DNA from: Pseudomonas migulae
GTDB lineage: Bacteria; Pseudomonadota; Gammaproteobacteria; Pseudomonadales; Pseudomonadaceae
Direction: 5' to 3'
Assembly (NCBI RefSeq): GCF_024169315.1
Contig: NZ_JALJWR010000001.1
Coordinates: forward strand, 3,584,501 to 3,648,500
Length of the DNA stretch: 64,000 bases
The notes beneath the pieces were generated by a model. The model saw only the letters and a list, made by a program, of their open reading frames with translations, searched no databases and was not told the DNA's origin. Within the stretch, counting starts at the first letter, position 1. Each line of letters opens with the position of its first letter. This document shows positions 17,916-28,147 of the stretch, in pieces. Both the position numbers and the translations under genes were made by a program.

Positions 17916-18722
17916 TTATTGAGCCCAACGCAACTGCGTAGGCAAGGGTGAAACAGGTTCCGGTTCCGGCGGTTCGCCGGGCAGAGCGAGGACGCGATTG
18001 AGGACTTCGGTTTCCAGCGCCGCCAGCCGATGGGAGCCCCGAACCCGAGGGCGCGGCAGTTCCACGTGCAGGTCGAGGCCGACTTCGCCTTCTTCGATCA
18101 GGATCACCCGATCGGCAATCGCCACCGCTTCGCTGACATCGTGGGTCACCAGCAACACGGTAAAACCGTGCTTCTGCCAGAGCCGCTCGATCAGTTGCTG
18201 CATTTCAATTCGGGTCAGAGCATCCAGCGCCCCCAGCGGTTCGTCGAGCAACAGCAGGCGCGGCTGATGGATCAGCGCGCGGGCCAGGGCCACACGTTGC
18301 TTCTGTCCACCGGACAGCGCCGCCGGCCACTCATTGGCGCGGTCCGCCAGGCCGACTGACTCCAACGCTTCCAAGGCTTGCGGACGCCAGTTGCCCTTGA
18401 GCCCGAGGCCGACGTTGTCGATCACCTTTTTCCAAGGCAGCAAACGCGCTTCCTGGAACATCAGCCGAGTGTCTTCCCGCGCATCGCTCAGCGGCGCGGA
18501 ACCGGCCAGCAATTCCCCGCCGGTGGGTTTGTCGAGCCCGGCGAGCAAGCGCAGCAAGGTGCTTTTGCCGCAACCGCTACGACCGACCACGGCGACGAAC
18601 TGGCCGGCCGGAATGTGCAGATCGATCTCACGCAGTACCTGCCGCGAGCCGAAGGTTTTTTGCAGTTTGCGCACCACCAGCGGAATCCCGCGCAGCAGGC
18701 GTGGAGGTTGTTGAGCCGTCAT
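17916..18722 (-). CDS. ssuB: Aliphatic sulfonate ABC transporter ATPase SsuB
   Basis: This 268-residue ATPase has Walker [10 protein letters not shown], signature [15 protein letters not shown], Walker [13 protein letters not shown] and the H-loop [10 protein letters not shown]. It drives sulfonate import with SsuC and SsuA. Its start overlaps the ssuC stop by four bases (ATGA). The C-terminal extension rich in proline and glutamate is typical of Pseudomonas SsuB. Confidence 0.93.
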   Translation of the reverse strand: MTAQQPPRLLRGIPLVVRKLQKTFGSRQVLREIDLHIPAGQFVAVVGRSGCGKSTLLRLLAGLDKPTGGELLAGSAPLSDAREDTRLMFQEARLLPWKKVIDNVGLGLKGNWRPQALEALESVGLADRANEWPAALSGGQKQRVALARALIHQPRLLLLDEPLGALDALTRIEMQQLIERLWQKHGFTVLLVTHDVSEAVAIADRVILIEEGEVGLDLHVELPRPRVRGSHRLAALETEVLNRVLALPGEPPEPEPVSPLPTQLRWAQ

Positions 18723-19501
18723 GCCGCACCTCCCTTGGCAACCTGATACGCCGGATGCCAGCGCAGCCAGACGCGCTCAAGTCCACGGGCCGCGAGGTCG
18801 GCCAGTTTGCCGAGCACCGCGTACATCAGAATCGCCAGCACCACCACGTCGGTCTGCAAGAACTCCCGGGCATTCATCGCCAGGTAGCCGATGCCGGAAC
18901 TGGCCGAGATCGTTTCAGCGACGATCAGCGTCAGCCACATAAAGCCCAGTGCAAAGCGCACGCCGACCAGAATCGAAGGCAACGCCCCCGGCAAAATCAC
19001 CTGACGGAACAGGCTGAAACCGGACAGGCCATAACTGCGCGCCATCTCCACCAGCGCCGGGTCGACGTTGCGGATGCCGTGATAGGTGTTGAGGTAGATC
19101 GGGAACAAGGTGCCCAGCGCCACCAGAAAAATCTTCGCCGACTCGTCGATGCCGAACCACAGGATCACCAGCGGAATCAGCGCCAGGTGCGGCACGTTGC
19201 GGATCATTTGCACCGAACTGTCGAGCAGGCGTTCGCCCCATTTCGACAGGCCGGTAATGAAGCCCAACGCCAGGCCGATGCCGCCGCCGATGGTGAAGCC
19301 CAGCGCCGCACGCCAGCCGCTGATCGCCAGGTGCGTCCAGATTTCACCGCTGCGCACCAGGCTCACGCCAGCCTCGATGACCGCGATGGGGGCCGGCAGA
19401 ATCCGTGTCGATAACCAACCCGCCGACACTGACAACTGCCACACCGCCAACAGCAAAATCGGCAACGCCCAAGGCGCAAGGTTGTGGATGATTCTCTTCA
19501 T
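18719..19501 (-). CDS. ssuC: Aliphatic sulfonate ABC transporter permease SsuC
   Basis: This 260-residue inner-membrane permease of the BPD type has about six hydrophobic helices and an EAA-like loop around [21 protein letters not shown]. It forms the channel of the sulfonate importer. It lies 8 bp after ssuD and overlaps ssuB by four bases, which indicates tight translational coupling. Confidence 0.93.
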   Translation of the reverse strand: MKRIIHNLAPWALPILLLAVWQLSVSAGWLSTRILPAPIAVIEAGVSLVRSGEIWTHLAISGWRAALGFTIGGGIGLALGFITGLSKWGERLLDSSVQMIRNVPHLALIPLVILWFGIDESAKIFLVALGTLFPIYLNTYHGIRNVDPALVEMARSYGLSGFSLFRQVILPGALPSILVGVRFALGFMWLTLIVAETISASSGIGYLAMNAREFLQTDVVVLAILMYAVLGKLADLAARGLERVWLRWHPAYQVAKGGAA

Positions 19502-19509
19502 GGCGCGCC

Positions 19510-20658
19510 TCAGCTCTGGGACGCGGCTTTGGGGAGAATGTCGTTGGCGACCATCTCACCGAACGGGCTGACGTAATTGGCACCCTTGGGCAGTTCCGGC
19601 CGCTCGACGTCGAGGTGCGGGAACAGCAACTCGGCGACGCGGTAGGACTCTTCAAGGTGCGGATAACCGGAGAAGATGAAGGTGTCGATGCCCAGGTCCG
19701 CGTATTCCTTCACGCGGGCGGCCACGGTCGGACCGTCGCCAACCAGTGCGGTGCCGGCACCGCCACGCACCAGACCGACGCCGGCCCACAGGTTGGGGCT
19801 GACTTCCAGATTGTCGCGACTACCGCCATGCAATGCCGCCATGCGTTGCTGACCGACGGAGTCGAAGCGCGCCAGTGAAGCCTGGGCACGGGCAATGGTG
19901 TCGTCGTCCAGGTGCGAGATCAGTCGGTCTGCCGCTTGCCAGGCTTCGGCATTGGTTTCACGAACGATCACATGCAGGCGAATCCCGAAGCGCACCGTGC
20001 GGCCGAGCTTCGCGGCTTTGGCGCGAACCTGCTCGATTTTCTCGGCAACGGCAGCTGGCGGTTCGCCCCAGGTCAGGACCATTTCCACTTGCTCTGCCGC
20101 GAGGTCCTGCGCCGCTTCCGAAGAGCCGCCGAAGTACAGCGGCGGACGCGGTTGCTGGATCGGCGGATAAAGCAATTTGGCGCCCTTCACGCTGATGTGC
20201 TGACCGTCGTAATCAACGGTTTCGCCTTCCAGCACGCGGCGCCAGATGCGGGTGAATTCCACCGAGGCTTGATAGCGTTCTTCGTGCGTCAGGAACAAAC
20301 CGTCGCCAGCCAATTCTTCCGGATCGCCACCCGTCACCAGATTGAACAACGCACGACCGCCGGACAGACGATCCAGTGTCGCCGCCTGACGCGCGGCCAC
20401 CGTCGGGGAAATGATCCCGGGGCGCAGGGCGACAAGGAATTTCAGACGCTGGGTCACCGGGATCAGCGACGCTGCCACCAGCCAGGAGTCTTCGCAAGAG
20501 CGGCCGGTGGGAATCAACACCCCGCCGAAGCCCAGGCGATCCGCCGCTTGCGCGACTTGTTGCAGATAACCGTGGTCGACGGCGCGAGCGCCTTCGGCGG
20601 TGCCAAGGTAATGGCCGTCGCCGTGGGTAGGCAGGAACCAGAAGATATTGAGGCTCAT
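19510..20658 (-). CDS. ssuD: FMNH2-dependent alkanesulfonate monooxygenase SsuD
   Basis: This 382-residue enzyme of the bacterial luciferase group uses FMNH2 from SsuE and oxygen to split C1-C10 alkanesulfonates to aldehyde and sulfite. The start at 20658 ([20 protein letters not shown]) is preceded by AAGGAGA; a longer frame is unlikely. The conserved [14 protein letters not shown] and [11 protein letters not shown] regions match SsuD. The cytoplasmic enzyme supplies sulfur during sulfate starvation. Confidence 0.95.
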   Translation of the reverse strand: MSLNIFWFLPTHGDGHYLGTAEGARAVDHGYLQQVAQAADRLGFGGVLIPTGRSCEDSWLVAASLIPVTQRLKFLVALRPGIISPTVAARQAATLDRLSGGRALFNLVTGGDPEELAGDGLFLTHEERYQASVEFTRIWRRVLEGETVDYDGQHISVKGAKLLYPPIQQPRPPLYFGGSSEAAQDLAAEQVEMVLTWGEPPAAVAEKIEQVRAKAAKLGRTVRFGIRLHVIVRETNAEAWQAADRLISHLDDDTIARAQASLARFDSVGQQRMAALHGGSRDNLEVSPNLWAGVGLVRGGAGTALVGDGPTVAARVKEYADLGIDTFIFSGYPHLEESYRVAELLFPHLDVERPELPKGANYVSPFGEMVANDILPKAASQS

Positions 20659-20683
20659 GGAGTGGTCTCCTTGGGGAATCGAA

Positions 20684-21649
20684 TTACTGCGCTTTGGCAA
20701 CGGCTGCCGGTGGCGTCCAGATCACGTCTTTGATGCTCAGCTGTTTCGGAATCAGCTTGAGCTGGAAGAAGCTGTCGGCAATTTTCTGCTGGGCGGCGAC
20801 CACTTCAGGGGTGAGGAACAGCGCGCCGTAGCCCTGGCGTTTCACCGAAGTCAGGGTGATGTCCGCCGGCAGGCCGAGCAGTGGCGAAACCTGTTTGGTC
20901 ACGTCTTCCGGGTTGGCCTTGGACCACTCACCGACGGCGCGCACTTCTTCCACGAGGGTCTTGATCACCTCAGGATTTTTCTGTGCGTAAGGTTTGGTCG
21001 CCAGGTAGAACTGATGGTTGTCGACGATGCCTTGGCCATCGCGCAGGGTGTGCGCTTGCAGCTGTTGTTCGGCGGCGGCCTGGTACGGATCCCAGATGAC
21101 CCAGGCATCGACGCTGCCACGCTCGAACGCAGCGCGGGCATCGGCTGGCGGCAGGAAAACGGTCTGGATGTCGGTGTATTTGAGGCCGGCGTCTTCAAGC
21201 GCGCGAACCAGCAGGTAGTGCACGTTGGAGCCTTTGTTCAGGACGACTTTCTTGCCCTTGAGGTCCTTCACCGATTTGATCGGCGAATCCTTCGGCACCA
21301 GGATCGCTTCACTGTGCGGCGCTGGCGGTTCGTAGGCGACGTAGAGCAGATCGGCACCCGCCGCCTGAGCGAACACCGGAGGCGTTTCGCCGGTGACCCC
21401 GAAGTCGATGGAGCCAACGTTCAAACCTTCAAGCAGCTGCGGGCCGCCGGGGAATTCAGTCCATTGCACGTCCACGCCTTGGGCGGCGAGGCGTTTTTCC
21501 AGGGTGCCTTTGGCTTTGAGCAGCACCAGCGTGCCGTACTTCTGATAACCGATTCGCAGAGTTTCGGCTTGAGCTTGAGTAATGGCGCCGAAGGACACAG
21601 CCGCAGCAAACAGAGCGACCAGACCACGACGCAAAATGACAGTGCGCAT
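20684..21649 (-). CDS. ssuA: Sulfonate ABC transporter substrate-binding protein SsuA
   Basis: This 321-residue periplasmic protein has an N-terminal signal peptide (about residues 1-28, ending TQAQA) and the SsuA/TauA/NrtA-type fold starting [19 protein letters not shown]. It captures alkanesulfonates for SsuBC. It lies 25 bp upstream of ssuD. Confidence 0.93.
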   Translation of the reverse strand: MRTVILRRGLVALFAAAVSFGAITQAQAETLRIGYQKYGTLVLLKAKGTLEKRLAAQGVDVQWTEFPGGPQLLEGLNVGSIDFGVTGETPPVFAQAAGADLLYVAYEPPAPHSEAILVPKDSPIKSVKDLKGKKVVLNKGSNVHYLLVRALEDAGLKYTDIQTVFLPPADARAAFERGSVDAWVIWDPYQAAAEQQLQAHTLRDGQGIVDNHQFYLATKPYAQKNPEVIKTLVEEVRAVGEWSKANPEDVTKQVSPLLGLPADITLTSVKRQGYGALFLTPEVVAAQQKIADSFFQLKLIPKQLSIKDVIWTPPAAVAKAQ

Positions 21650-21751
21650 AGCGCTCTCCTTTTTGCAGTTGGGTTATGGCTGCACCTGCTTGGCCGTTGA
21701 CGGCTGAGTAAGGTGAGTACTTCAGAATTCAGGTGTGGTTTGAGTGCAGGC

Positions 21752-22345
21752 TTAAATGCTCCAGCGCGCACTCAACAGGCGTTCATTCAACAGGTTCGGA
21801 TCGAGCGGCTTCGGCCGTCGCGCCATGGCGCTGAAAAACAGCTCCAGGGATTCGTTCAGTCGTTCTTCAAGTTCTGGCGCCAGCTGCGCTTGTGCGCTGC
21901 CTTCGCCGTAAGCGATCTGGCTGTCCACAGCGAAAATCCCGTGGAGCATTTCCTGGGCTTTCAACGCCGACAGCACCGGTTTGAGTGCGTAATCCACCGC
22001 CAGCATGTGAGCGATGCTGCCGCCGGTGGCCATCGGCAAGACCACTTTGTGGGCCAGGGCGCGTTCGGGCAGCAAGTCCAGCACAGTCTTCAGTGCGCCG
22101 GAGAACGACGCCTTGTACACCGGCGTCGCGATCAGCAGGCCGTCGGCATTTTCAGTTTGCTGAAGCAGGTCGATCACCTTCGGGCTGTCGAAACGTGCGT
22201 GCAGCAGATCCTCGGCCGGGAAGTCCCGCACCTGGTAACTCACCACCTCCACACCTTGCTCTTGCAACCAGCGTTGGGAGCGTTCCAGCAGCACCCCGGA
22301 ACGGGAGCGTTGGCTGGGACTGCCACCGAGTGAGACGACCAGCAT
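21752..22345 (-). CDS. ssuE: NADPH-dependent FMN reductase SsuE
   Basis: This 197-residue flavodoxin-like reductase opens the ssu operon and supplies FMNH2 to SsuD. The N terminus ([17 protein letters not shown]) is the FMN phosphate-binding loop of the family. The 102-bp gap to ssuA may hold a processing site. The region upstream is very AT-rich (22400-22460), as expected for a starvation-regulated promoter. Confidence 0.93.
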   Translation of the reverse strand: MLVVSLGGSPSQRSRSGVLLERSQRWLQEQGVEVVSYQVRDFPAEDLLHARFDSPKVIDLLQQTENADGLLIATPVYKASFSGALKTVLDLLPERALAHKVVLPMATGGSIAHMLAVDYALKPVLSALKAQEMLHGIFAVDSQIAYGEGSAQAQLAPELEERLNESLELFFSAMARRPKPLDPNLLNERLLSARWSI

Positions 22346-22496
22346 TCAGATGATTCCTTGAACGGTGTTGGCGATTCGCCGTGTGCGATCTCGCTTCGAT
22401 GGAGAGACCTTAACAGGTGATTTATATATCTTTAAATCATATTTATTCATTTGGTTATGCGATATGGAGATATGAGACACCGTGTTTTCCAGGCAT

Positions 22497-22520
22497 AAAA
22501 AAAGGCCGTCGAAACGGCCT
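22497..22520 (-). terminator. Terminator downstream of lsfA
   Basis: The stem AGGCCGTTTCGACGGCCT on the minus strand is followed by seven T residues. It lies beyond the REPIN that follows lsfA, so transcription reads through the REPIN and stops here. Confidence 0.75.
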
Positions 22521-22572
22521 GAAATCCCCTGTTCTTTGGATAACTTGAATTCTGCGTTGACAGATCTATTGC

Positions 22573-22664
22573 TATCGCGGGCAAGCCCGCTCCCACAGGT
22601 GTTTGTGTCGATCACAATTTTGGGGTTTAACACAGACCCTGTGGGAGCGGGCTTGCCCGCGATA
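22573..22664. repeat. REPIN, family A variant (GGGCAAGCCCGC)
   Basis: An inverted pair of TATCGCGGGCAAGCCCGCTC elements with about 45 bp between them, in the gap between ssuE and lsfA. With the terminator at 22497 it accounts for most of this 351-bp intergenic stretch. The remainder (22346-22495) is AT-rich promoter DNA for ssuE. Confidence 0.88.
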
Positions 22665-22696
22665 GCGCCATCAGCCGCAGCGCATTTGCTGAAGGC

Positions 22697-23335
22697 TTAC
22701 TTGTTCGGCTGTGGCGTCAAACGCAGGTACGGCTTCACTGCGCGATAGCCCTTGGGAAAGCGCTTTTTGATTTCGTCCGGGTCCTGCAGCGAAGGCACGA
22801 TCACCACTTCTTCACCGTCTTTCCAGTTGGCCGGGGTGGCCACCTTGTAGTTGTCGGTGAGTTGCAGCGAATCGATCACCCGCAGGATTTCATGGAAGTT
22901 ACGGCCAGTGCTCGCCGGGTAAGTAATGGTCAGCCGAACCTTTTTGTTCGGGTCGATCACGAACAGCGAGCGCACGGTCAGGGTGTCGTTGGCGTTGGGG
23001 TGGATCAGGTCGTACAGGTCCGAGACCTTGCGGTCGGCGTCGGCCAGGATCGGGAAATTGACGACGGTATTCTGGGTTTCGTTGATGTCCTCGATCCACT
23101 TGTGGTGCGAGTCCACCGGGTCCACGGACAACGCGATGGCCTTGACCCCACGCTGGGCGAATTCATCCTTGAGCTTGGCGGTGAAGCCCAGCTCGGTGGT
23201 GCACACCGGGGTGAAGTCCGCCGGGTGGGAAAACAGCACGCCCCAACTGTCGCCCAGCCATTCATGGAAACGGATGGTGCCGGCGCTGGAATCCTGCTCG
23301 AAATCGGGGGCGATGTCGCCGAGTCTGATGCTCAT
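22697..23335 (-). CDS. lsfA: 1-Cys peroxiredoxin LsfA
   Basis: This 212-residue peroxiredoxin of the Prx6 group has the peroxidatic cysteine Cys45 in HPADFTPVCTTELG and the long C-terminal domain typical of 1-Cys enzymes. LsfA is known as a sulfate-starvation-induced protein of P. putida and P. aeruginosa that removes hydroperoxides. Its place between ssu and the oprD-type porin genes agrees with that role. Confidence 0.92.
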   Translation of the reverse strand: MSIRLGDIAPDFEQDSSAGTIRFHEWLGDSWGVLFSHPADFTPVCTTELGFTAKLKDEFAQRGVKAIALSVDPVDSHHKWIEDINETQNTVVNFPILADADRKVSDLYDLIHPNANDTLTVRSLFVIDPNKKVRLTITYPASTGRNFHEILRVIDSLQLTDNYKVATPANWKDGEEVVIVPSLQDPDEIKKRFPKGYRAVKPYLRLTPQPNK

Positions 23336-23567
23336 GGTGGGCTCCTGATGAGTGTGTTGTAGAACTCAACTGTAGCTCGTGTTGGGGATCATACAAAAAG
23401 AATAAATATCTCGATTAATAGACCATAAAAGAATATTAAATAACTGTTCACTGGACCCGCCAACCTATCGCGACGACTATCGCTTCCAAGGTTCGAGAAG
23501 GCCTTGAGTTGCTGCAAAAGAGGGAAATCAGGGCGTGATTACGGGGGTGACCCCGCCCTGAAAACGC

Positions 23568-23607
23568 AAAAGCCCCGCCCGGCGTGATGCCGGGCGGGGC
23601 TTTTTTT
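23568..23607 (-). terminator. Strong terminator after the first OprD-type porin gene
   Basis: The 15-bp perfect stem AGCCCCGCCCGGC / GCCGGGCGGGGCT has A and T tracts on both sides, so it could act in both directions. It lies 20 bp after the porin stop. Confidence 0.85.
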
Positions 23608-23627
23608 CAGCGGTTACGCGAGCGCTA

Positions 23628-25001
23628 TTACAACAGCGGGATCGAGTAGCTGAGGATCAGGCGGTTTTCGTCCTGGTCACGTTGACCTGGAACGTCGTTG
23701 CGCCACGAAGCGTTTTTCCACATCAGGCCCAGGTTCTTCAGCGGACCTTCCGGTACGACGTAACCAATGGTCAGGTCGCGTTCCCACTCGGAACTGTCGG
23801 AACCGTTCTCGCGACCGTTGGTACCCACTGTGTCGATGTTGTCACCACGCAGATAAACCACACCGGCCGTCAGGCCCGGTACGCCGACTTTGGCGAAGTC
23901 ATACGAGTAGCGAGCTTGCCATGTACGTTCACCGGCACGGGCGAACTTGGCAATCTGCATGTCGGTAGTGATGTAAGCCGACGAGCCGTCGCCCTGGTTC
24001 AACCAAGGGAAATCGCTGTTACCGTTGCTGGCCTGATAGCCGCCGCCGAAGGTGTGACCGGCAACGGTGTACAGGAACAGGCCGCTGTACAGGTTGTTGT
24101 CGACCTTGCCTTTACCGCTGTTGAAACCCGTGTCATTACCAGTGGTGTAGTAAGCCGAATCGTGACCGTTGGCGCCGTCATCGGAGCTGTTGAAGTAACG
24201 GAAGTCAGACTTCAACACGCCCGGACCGATTGCCCAGTTGTGAACCAGACCCAGGAAGTGCTGCTTGTAGAAATCTTCCAGGTTGCCGTAGTAGTACTGG
24301 GCAGTCAGGTCTTTGGTGATTTTGTAGTCGCCGCCACCATAGATGAACTTGTTGCTGTCACGACCGGCTGCGGTGTGAGCGTTGGCACCCGCAATCGACA
24401 ACTCTTCGTTGTTGCTGGAGTTACGGCCCTTGGCGTGCTCGATCTGACCACCAACCAGTGTCAGGTCCTTGATGTCGTTCGTAGTGATCTGACCACCCTG
24501 GAAGGTTTGCGGCAGCAAACGACCGTCGTTGGTCACGATAACCGGCAGTTTTGGCTGCAGGGTACCCAGCTTCAGTTCGGTCTGGGAGATCTTGGCTTTG
24601 GCAGTCAGGCCCAGGCTGGAGAAGTTATCAACCGCTTCGCCGTTGGACTTGCTTGGGAAAACAGTGCCGCCGTACGAAGTTGCGGTTGCGCCGTTAGTAC
24701 CGCCGCCCGAATCAAGACGCACGCCCAGCAGGCCGATCGCGTCGATACCGAAACCGACGGTGCCTTGTGTATAGCCGGAGGTGAAGCGCAGATCGAAACC
24801 TTGGCCCCATTCTTCGTTTTTGCTCTGAACGCCATTGCGCTTGTTGGCAGCGGTATTGGCATCGTGGTCACGGTTATCGGTGTTGATATAGAAGTTACGC
24901 AGCCCCAAGGTAGCCTTGCTGTCTTCGATGAAACCGGCGGCGCCTGCCTGCTGCGCCAAAACCCCTACGGCCACAGCCAGGGCCAAAGTGGACTTGTTCA
25001 T
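23628..25001 (-). CDS. OprD family outer-membrane porin (OprE-like)
   Basis: This 457-residue OprD-family porin begins with a signal peptide (residues 1-22, ending QQAGA) and continues with FIEDSKATLGLRNFYIN, the family N terminus. Alternating beta-strand segments and a C-terminal aromatic-poor LSYSIPLL end are consistent with an 18-strand barrel. OprD-type porins admit small organic acids, amino acids or other solutes. The sulfur-starvation context suggests sulfonates, but that is inference. The first ~95 bp are almost identical to those of the next gene. Confidence 0.88.
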   Translation of the reverse strand: MNKSTLALAVAVGVLAQQAGAAGFIEDSKATLGLRNFYINTDNRDHDANTAANKRNGVQSKNEEWGQGFDLRFTSGYTQGTVGFGIDAIGLLGVRLDSGGGTNGATATSYGGTVFPSKSNGEAVDNFSSLGLTAKAKISQTELKLGTLQPKLPVIVTNDGRLLPQTFQGGQITTNDIKDLTLVGGQIEHAKGRNSSNNEELSIAGANAHTAAGRDSNKFIYGGGDYKITKDLTAQYYYGNLEDFYKQHFLGLVHNWAIGPGVLKSDFRYFNSSDDGANGHDSAYYTTGNDTGFNSGKGKVDNNLYSGLFLYTVAGHTFGGGYQASNGNSDFPWLNQGDGSSAYITTDMQIAKFARAGERTWQARYSYDFAKVGVPGLTAGVVYLRGDNIDTVGTNGRENGSDSSEWERDLTIGYVVPEGPLKNLGLMWKNASWRNDVPGQRDQDENRLILSYSIPLL

Positions 25002-25316
25002 TGTTTCGCTCCTCGTTTTCTATTTTTTTCGGTCCTGAGTCGAATGCTCTGGATCCTGAAATGTGCGCGTACCGCTGACCGCACTCCGCACGTCTAGGTC
25101 AAGGCTCTGACCGCGGCGAATGGGCCGGCATGGTAAACGTAAAAAAATTTATTTCATTCTTTTTCATGCCATCCGGGAATAAAGATCGGCATTTTAATCG
25201 CGGCGGGACACTAGGTATCGGCCCCGGCGGGATGCACTTTAGGGGTTTATTTTAAAAGCTAAAAAGAATAATAAATTACTATTCAATACCTAACTGGAAT
25301 ATGAAAAAAAATGCGT
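25002..25316. other. AT-rich intergenic region upstream of the first porin gene
   Basis: The stretch holds the porin leader (GGAGCG-type ribosome-binding site near 25010) and an AT-rich block at 25140-25320 with several TATTAT/AATAAA-like strings, likely promoter DNA. No specific operator was recognised. Confidence 0.4.
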
Positions 25317-25345
25317 AAAAAAGCCTCGCCAACCGGCGAGGCTCT
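25317..25345 (-). terminator. Terminator after the second OprD-type porin gene
   Basis: The stem AGCCTCGCCggttGGCGAGGCT has a T-run on the minus strand (A-run at 25317-25322), just after the stop at 25359. Confidence 0.8.
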
Positions 25346-25358
25346 CTTGCGAAGCGTG

Positions 25359-26705
25359 TTACATGAAGCTGTAGGTGTAGTTGAAGATCACACGGGTCTG
25401 GTCCTGGGCGTTGATGTTGGGAGTGTCACCACGGTAAGTACCGTGACGCAGGGTTGTCCCGAATCCTTTCAATGCACCCGTTTGAATCACGTAATCCAGA
25501 CGCAGGTCGCGTTCCCACTCGGTCTGGTCTTTACCCACGCCATTGGCGGCCTTGATGTTCTCGCCGCGCAGATAGGCTGCCGAGGCCTTCAGGCCTGGAA
25601 CCCCGAGAGAGGCGAAGTCATAAGTGTACTGACCGAAAGTGGTGTTCTCGCCGGCACGGACGAAGCCGTTGATCATTGCGTCGGTGAACAGATAGAAGCT
25701 CGAGCCGCCAGCACCTTCATTGCGACCATTGCCGTCGACTACGTTGCCCTGGTTCAGGTAAACGAAACCGCCGTCGTCGCTCACACGCTGGTGACCGACC
25801 AGGAAAGCGTTGCCACCCAATGTGTAAGTGAACATGGCGCTCCAGGTCGTGTTATCAACCTCGCCCACGTTCTTGGCGTAACCACCGTTGTTATTGAAGC
25901 GATAACCCGCATCACCATTCTTGCCGTCGGAACTGCTGTCGAAGTAGCGCAGATCAGTCTTGAAAGACTGATTGTTGCTGATCGGGAAGACGTGCACGAG
26001 GCCGAAGAAGTTTTGCTTGTAATAATCTTCCAGATTCGCGTGGTAGTACTGCAGCGTCAGGTCTTTGGTGACCTTCCAGTCTGCACCGGCATAGCGGAAC
26101 TGGTTGCTTTCCTTTGCATTGCCAATGGTAGAGACAGCCAGGCCCGTGGAGTTGGACGAGGCACGACCCGCGGCATGTTCAAGTTGACCGAGGTTGAAGG
26201 TGAAGTTGTCGATCTCCTTCGAGGTGATGGTGCCACCTTCAAAGGTCTGTGGAAGCAGACGGCTGTCGTTCGCTACCAGGATCGGCATGTTGGGTTGCAG
26301 CGCGCCACCCAGGTGGGCCTCGGTTTTCGAGAATCGCGCCTTGACGTTACCCGCTACGCGGCTCCACGGGTCGGATGCCGAGCCGTCGCTGTCGCTTGGG
26401 AAGAATGTGTTGCTATCCGGGTGATGACCACGACCACCGTCCAGATGGATGCCCACCAGCGCTTGAGCGTCAAAACCGAAACCCACCACGCCTTGGGTGA
26501 AACCAGACAGGAAATCGAACTTGAAGCCCTGAGCGGTTTCTCGCTGATTGTTCGCAGGAGTAGAAGCACCCTCACGGGCATCGGCGTTGTAATACATCGT
26601 GCGAGAACTGACGGAAGCCTTGCTGTCTTCGATGAAACCGGCGGCGCCTGCCTGCTGCGCCAAAACCCCTACGGCCACGGCCAAGGCCAAGGTGGACTTG
26701 TTCAT
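25359..26705 (-). CDS. OprD family outer-membrane porin, tandem paralogue
   Basis: This 448-residue OprD-family protein has the same first 30 residues as its downstream neighbour, including the whole signal peptide. The barrel sequence then diverges clearly (for example TMYYNADAREGASTP). It ends in NYTYSFM with the C-terminal aromatic residue that favours barrel assembly. It has its own terminator and leader, so the two porins are probably separate transcripts. The substrate is unknown. Confidence 0.88.
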   Translation of the reverse strand: MNKSTLALAVAVGVLAQQAGAAGFIEDSKASVSSRTMYYNADAREGASTPANNQRETAQGFKFDFLSGFTQGVVGFGFDAQALVGIHLDGGRGHHPDSNTFFPSDSDGSASDPWSRVAGNVKARFSKTEAHLGGALQPNMPILVANDSRLLPQTFEGGTITSKEIDNFTFNLGQLEHAAGRASSNSTGLAVSTIGNAKESNQFRYAGADWKVTKDLTLQYYHANLEDYYKQNFFGLVHVFPISNNQSFKTDLRYFDSSSDGKNGDAGYRFNNNGGYAKNVGEVDNTTWSAMFTYTLGGNAFLVGHQRVSDDGGFVYLNQGNVVDGNGRNEGAGGSSFYLFTDAMINGFVRAGENTTFGQYTYDFASLGVPGLKASAAYLRGENIKAANGVGKDQTEWERDLRLDYVIQTGALKGFGTTLRHGTYRGDTPNINAQDQTRVIFNYTYSFM

Positions 26706-27042
26706 TGTTAAGCTCCTCTCGTTTCTAATTCTTGTAGTCCTGGCCCCGAGTCAAACGCCCGGGATCCTAGGGTTTGCGATTAGCGCCAGACCGTGACCCA
26801 CAAGTCAATCGTAACTATCTGTGTCTACGACCATGGTCTAACCCCCGCCAATTTGGTCCATGCAGGTTTATGACCGCGCCTTAAACCTAAAAAGAAGTCT
26901 GTGCTTCTTTTTCATACCCTTTTGGAATGGGCTCGCTGAAAAAAACGTTTCATAAGCTAATTCCGAAAAGGTATTTATTCGTATTTTTTTAGATCGATTA
27001 GATTTAAAGCATCCGCAGTCAAATCTCATCGAAGGCAACGCC
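26706..27042. other. Intergenic region between divergent porin and tauA genes
   Basis: The 337 bp contain the porin leader (with GGAGCTT), an AT-rich stretch at 26930-27010 likely to carry both promoters, and the GAAGGCAACGCC ribosome-binding region of tauA. I recognised no clear operator or sigma-54 box. Confidence 0.4.
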
Positions 27043-28032
27043 ATGACGACCAAGCGCGCACTATCCAGCCCAATTGTTACAGTTTGTGTATCGGTATTAT
27101 TTTCTTTGAGTGCTCACGCGGCCGGCCTTACCGTTGGCTACCAAACCGGCATCGACCCCAGCAAAGTCCCGCAAGCGGATGGCCTCTACGAGAAGACCAT
27201 CGGCGAGAAAATCGATTGGCGTCGTTTCAACAGCGGCCCCGAGGTGGTGACGGCCATTGCTTCGGGTGACGTGCAGATCGGCAACCTCGGTTCAAGCCCG
27301 CTGGCTGCGGCCGCTTCGCGCAATCTACCGATTGTCGCGTTCATCGTTTCCGCCCAGATCAACGCGGCCGAAGCCTTGGTGGTGCGCAACGGCAGCGGCA
27401 TCGACAAACCGGAAGATCTGATCGGCAAGACCATCGCCACGCCGTTCGTTTCGACCTCGCATTACAGTTTGCTTGGCGCGCTGAAGCACTGGGGCCTGGA
27501 CGCCTCGAAAGTCAAAGTGGTGAACCTGCAACCGGCGGAAATCGCTGCGGCCTGGAAGCGCGGCGATATTGATGGCGCGTTCGTCTGGTCGCCTGCGCTG
27601 GGGGAAATTCGCAAGACCGGCAAGACCTTGACCGACGCCGCACAGGTCGGCCAGTGGGGTGCACCGACCTTCGAAGTCTGGGTCGCGCGCAAGGATTACG
27701 CAGAGAAGCATCCGGACGTCGTGGCGAAATTCGCCAAGGTCACCCTGGACTCTTTCGCCGATTACGCCGCGCATAAAGACAGCTGGACTGCTGATTCGGT
27801 ACCGGTGCAGAAAATCGCCAAACTGACCGGTGCCAATGCCGCCGATGTGCCAGGACTGCTGGCCGGTTCAGCTTTCCCGGACGCCAAGGCACAACAGACC
27901 ACCGCGCTGCTGGACGGCGGCACGGCGAAGGCCATTGGCGAGACCGCGAAATTTCTGAAGGAGCACGGCAAGGTTGAGACGGTGCTGCCGGATTATTCGC
28001 CGTATGTCAGCGCGAAATACGTGCAGGAATAA
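27043..28032 (+). CDS. tauA: Taurine ABC transporter substrate-binding protein TauA
   Basis: This 329-residue periplasmic binding protein has a signal peptide (residues 1-27, ending SAHAA) and the TauA hallmark start LTVGYQTGIDPSKVPQADG. TauA captures taurine for TauBC, and TauD then releases sulfite. None of tauB, tauC or tauD follows: 12 bp after the stop a REPIN begins and then argA on the other strand. The protein itself looks full length, so it may serve another permease or have been left by deletion. Confidence 0.9.
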   Translation: MTTKRALSSPIVTVCVSVLFSLSAHAAGLTVGYQTGIDPSKVPQADGLYEKTIGEKIDWRRFNSGPEVVTAIASGDVQIGNLGSSPLAAAASRNLPIVAFIVSAQINAAEALVVRNGSGIDKPEDLIGKTIATPFVSTSHYSLLGALKHWGLDASKVKVVNLQPAEIAAAWKRGDIDGAFVWSPALGEIRKTGKTLTDAAQVGQWGAPTFEVWVARKDYAEKHPDVVAKFAKVTLDSFADYAAHKDSWTADSVPVQKIAKLTGANAADVPGLLAGSAFPDAKAQQTTALLDGGTAKAIGETAKFLKEHGKVETVLPDYSPYVSAKYVQE

Positions 28033-28043
28033 ACGCTAAACAC

Positions 28044-28136
28044 TGTGGCGAGGGGATTTATCCCCGTTGGACTGCGCAGCAGTCCCATCTTTTGGGGCCG
28101 CTTCGCAGCCCAACGGGGATAAATCCCCTCTCCACA
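28044..28136. repeat. REPIN, family B
   Basis: An inverted pair of TGTGGCGAGGGGATTTATCC elements with inner GCGCAGCAG and GCTTCGCAGC hairpins, directly between the convergent tauA and argA genes, where tauBCD would be expected. Confidence 0.85.
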
Positions 28137-28147
28137 AAAGCCTGCGG

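Noticed and set aside
23682..26711. Two long plus-strand frames (471 and 466 codons) over the porin genes
   Set aside because: They mirror the OprD-type genes exactly and resemble one another only because those genes are paralogous.
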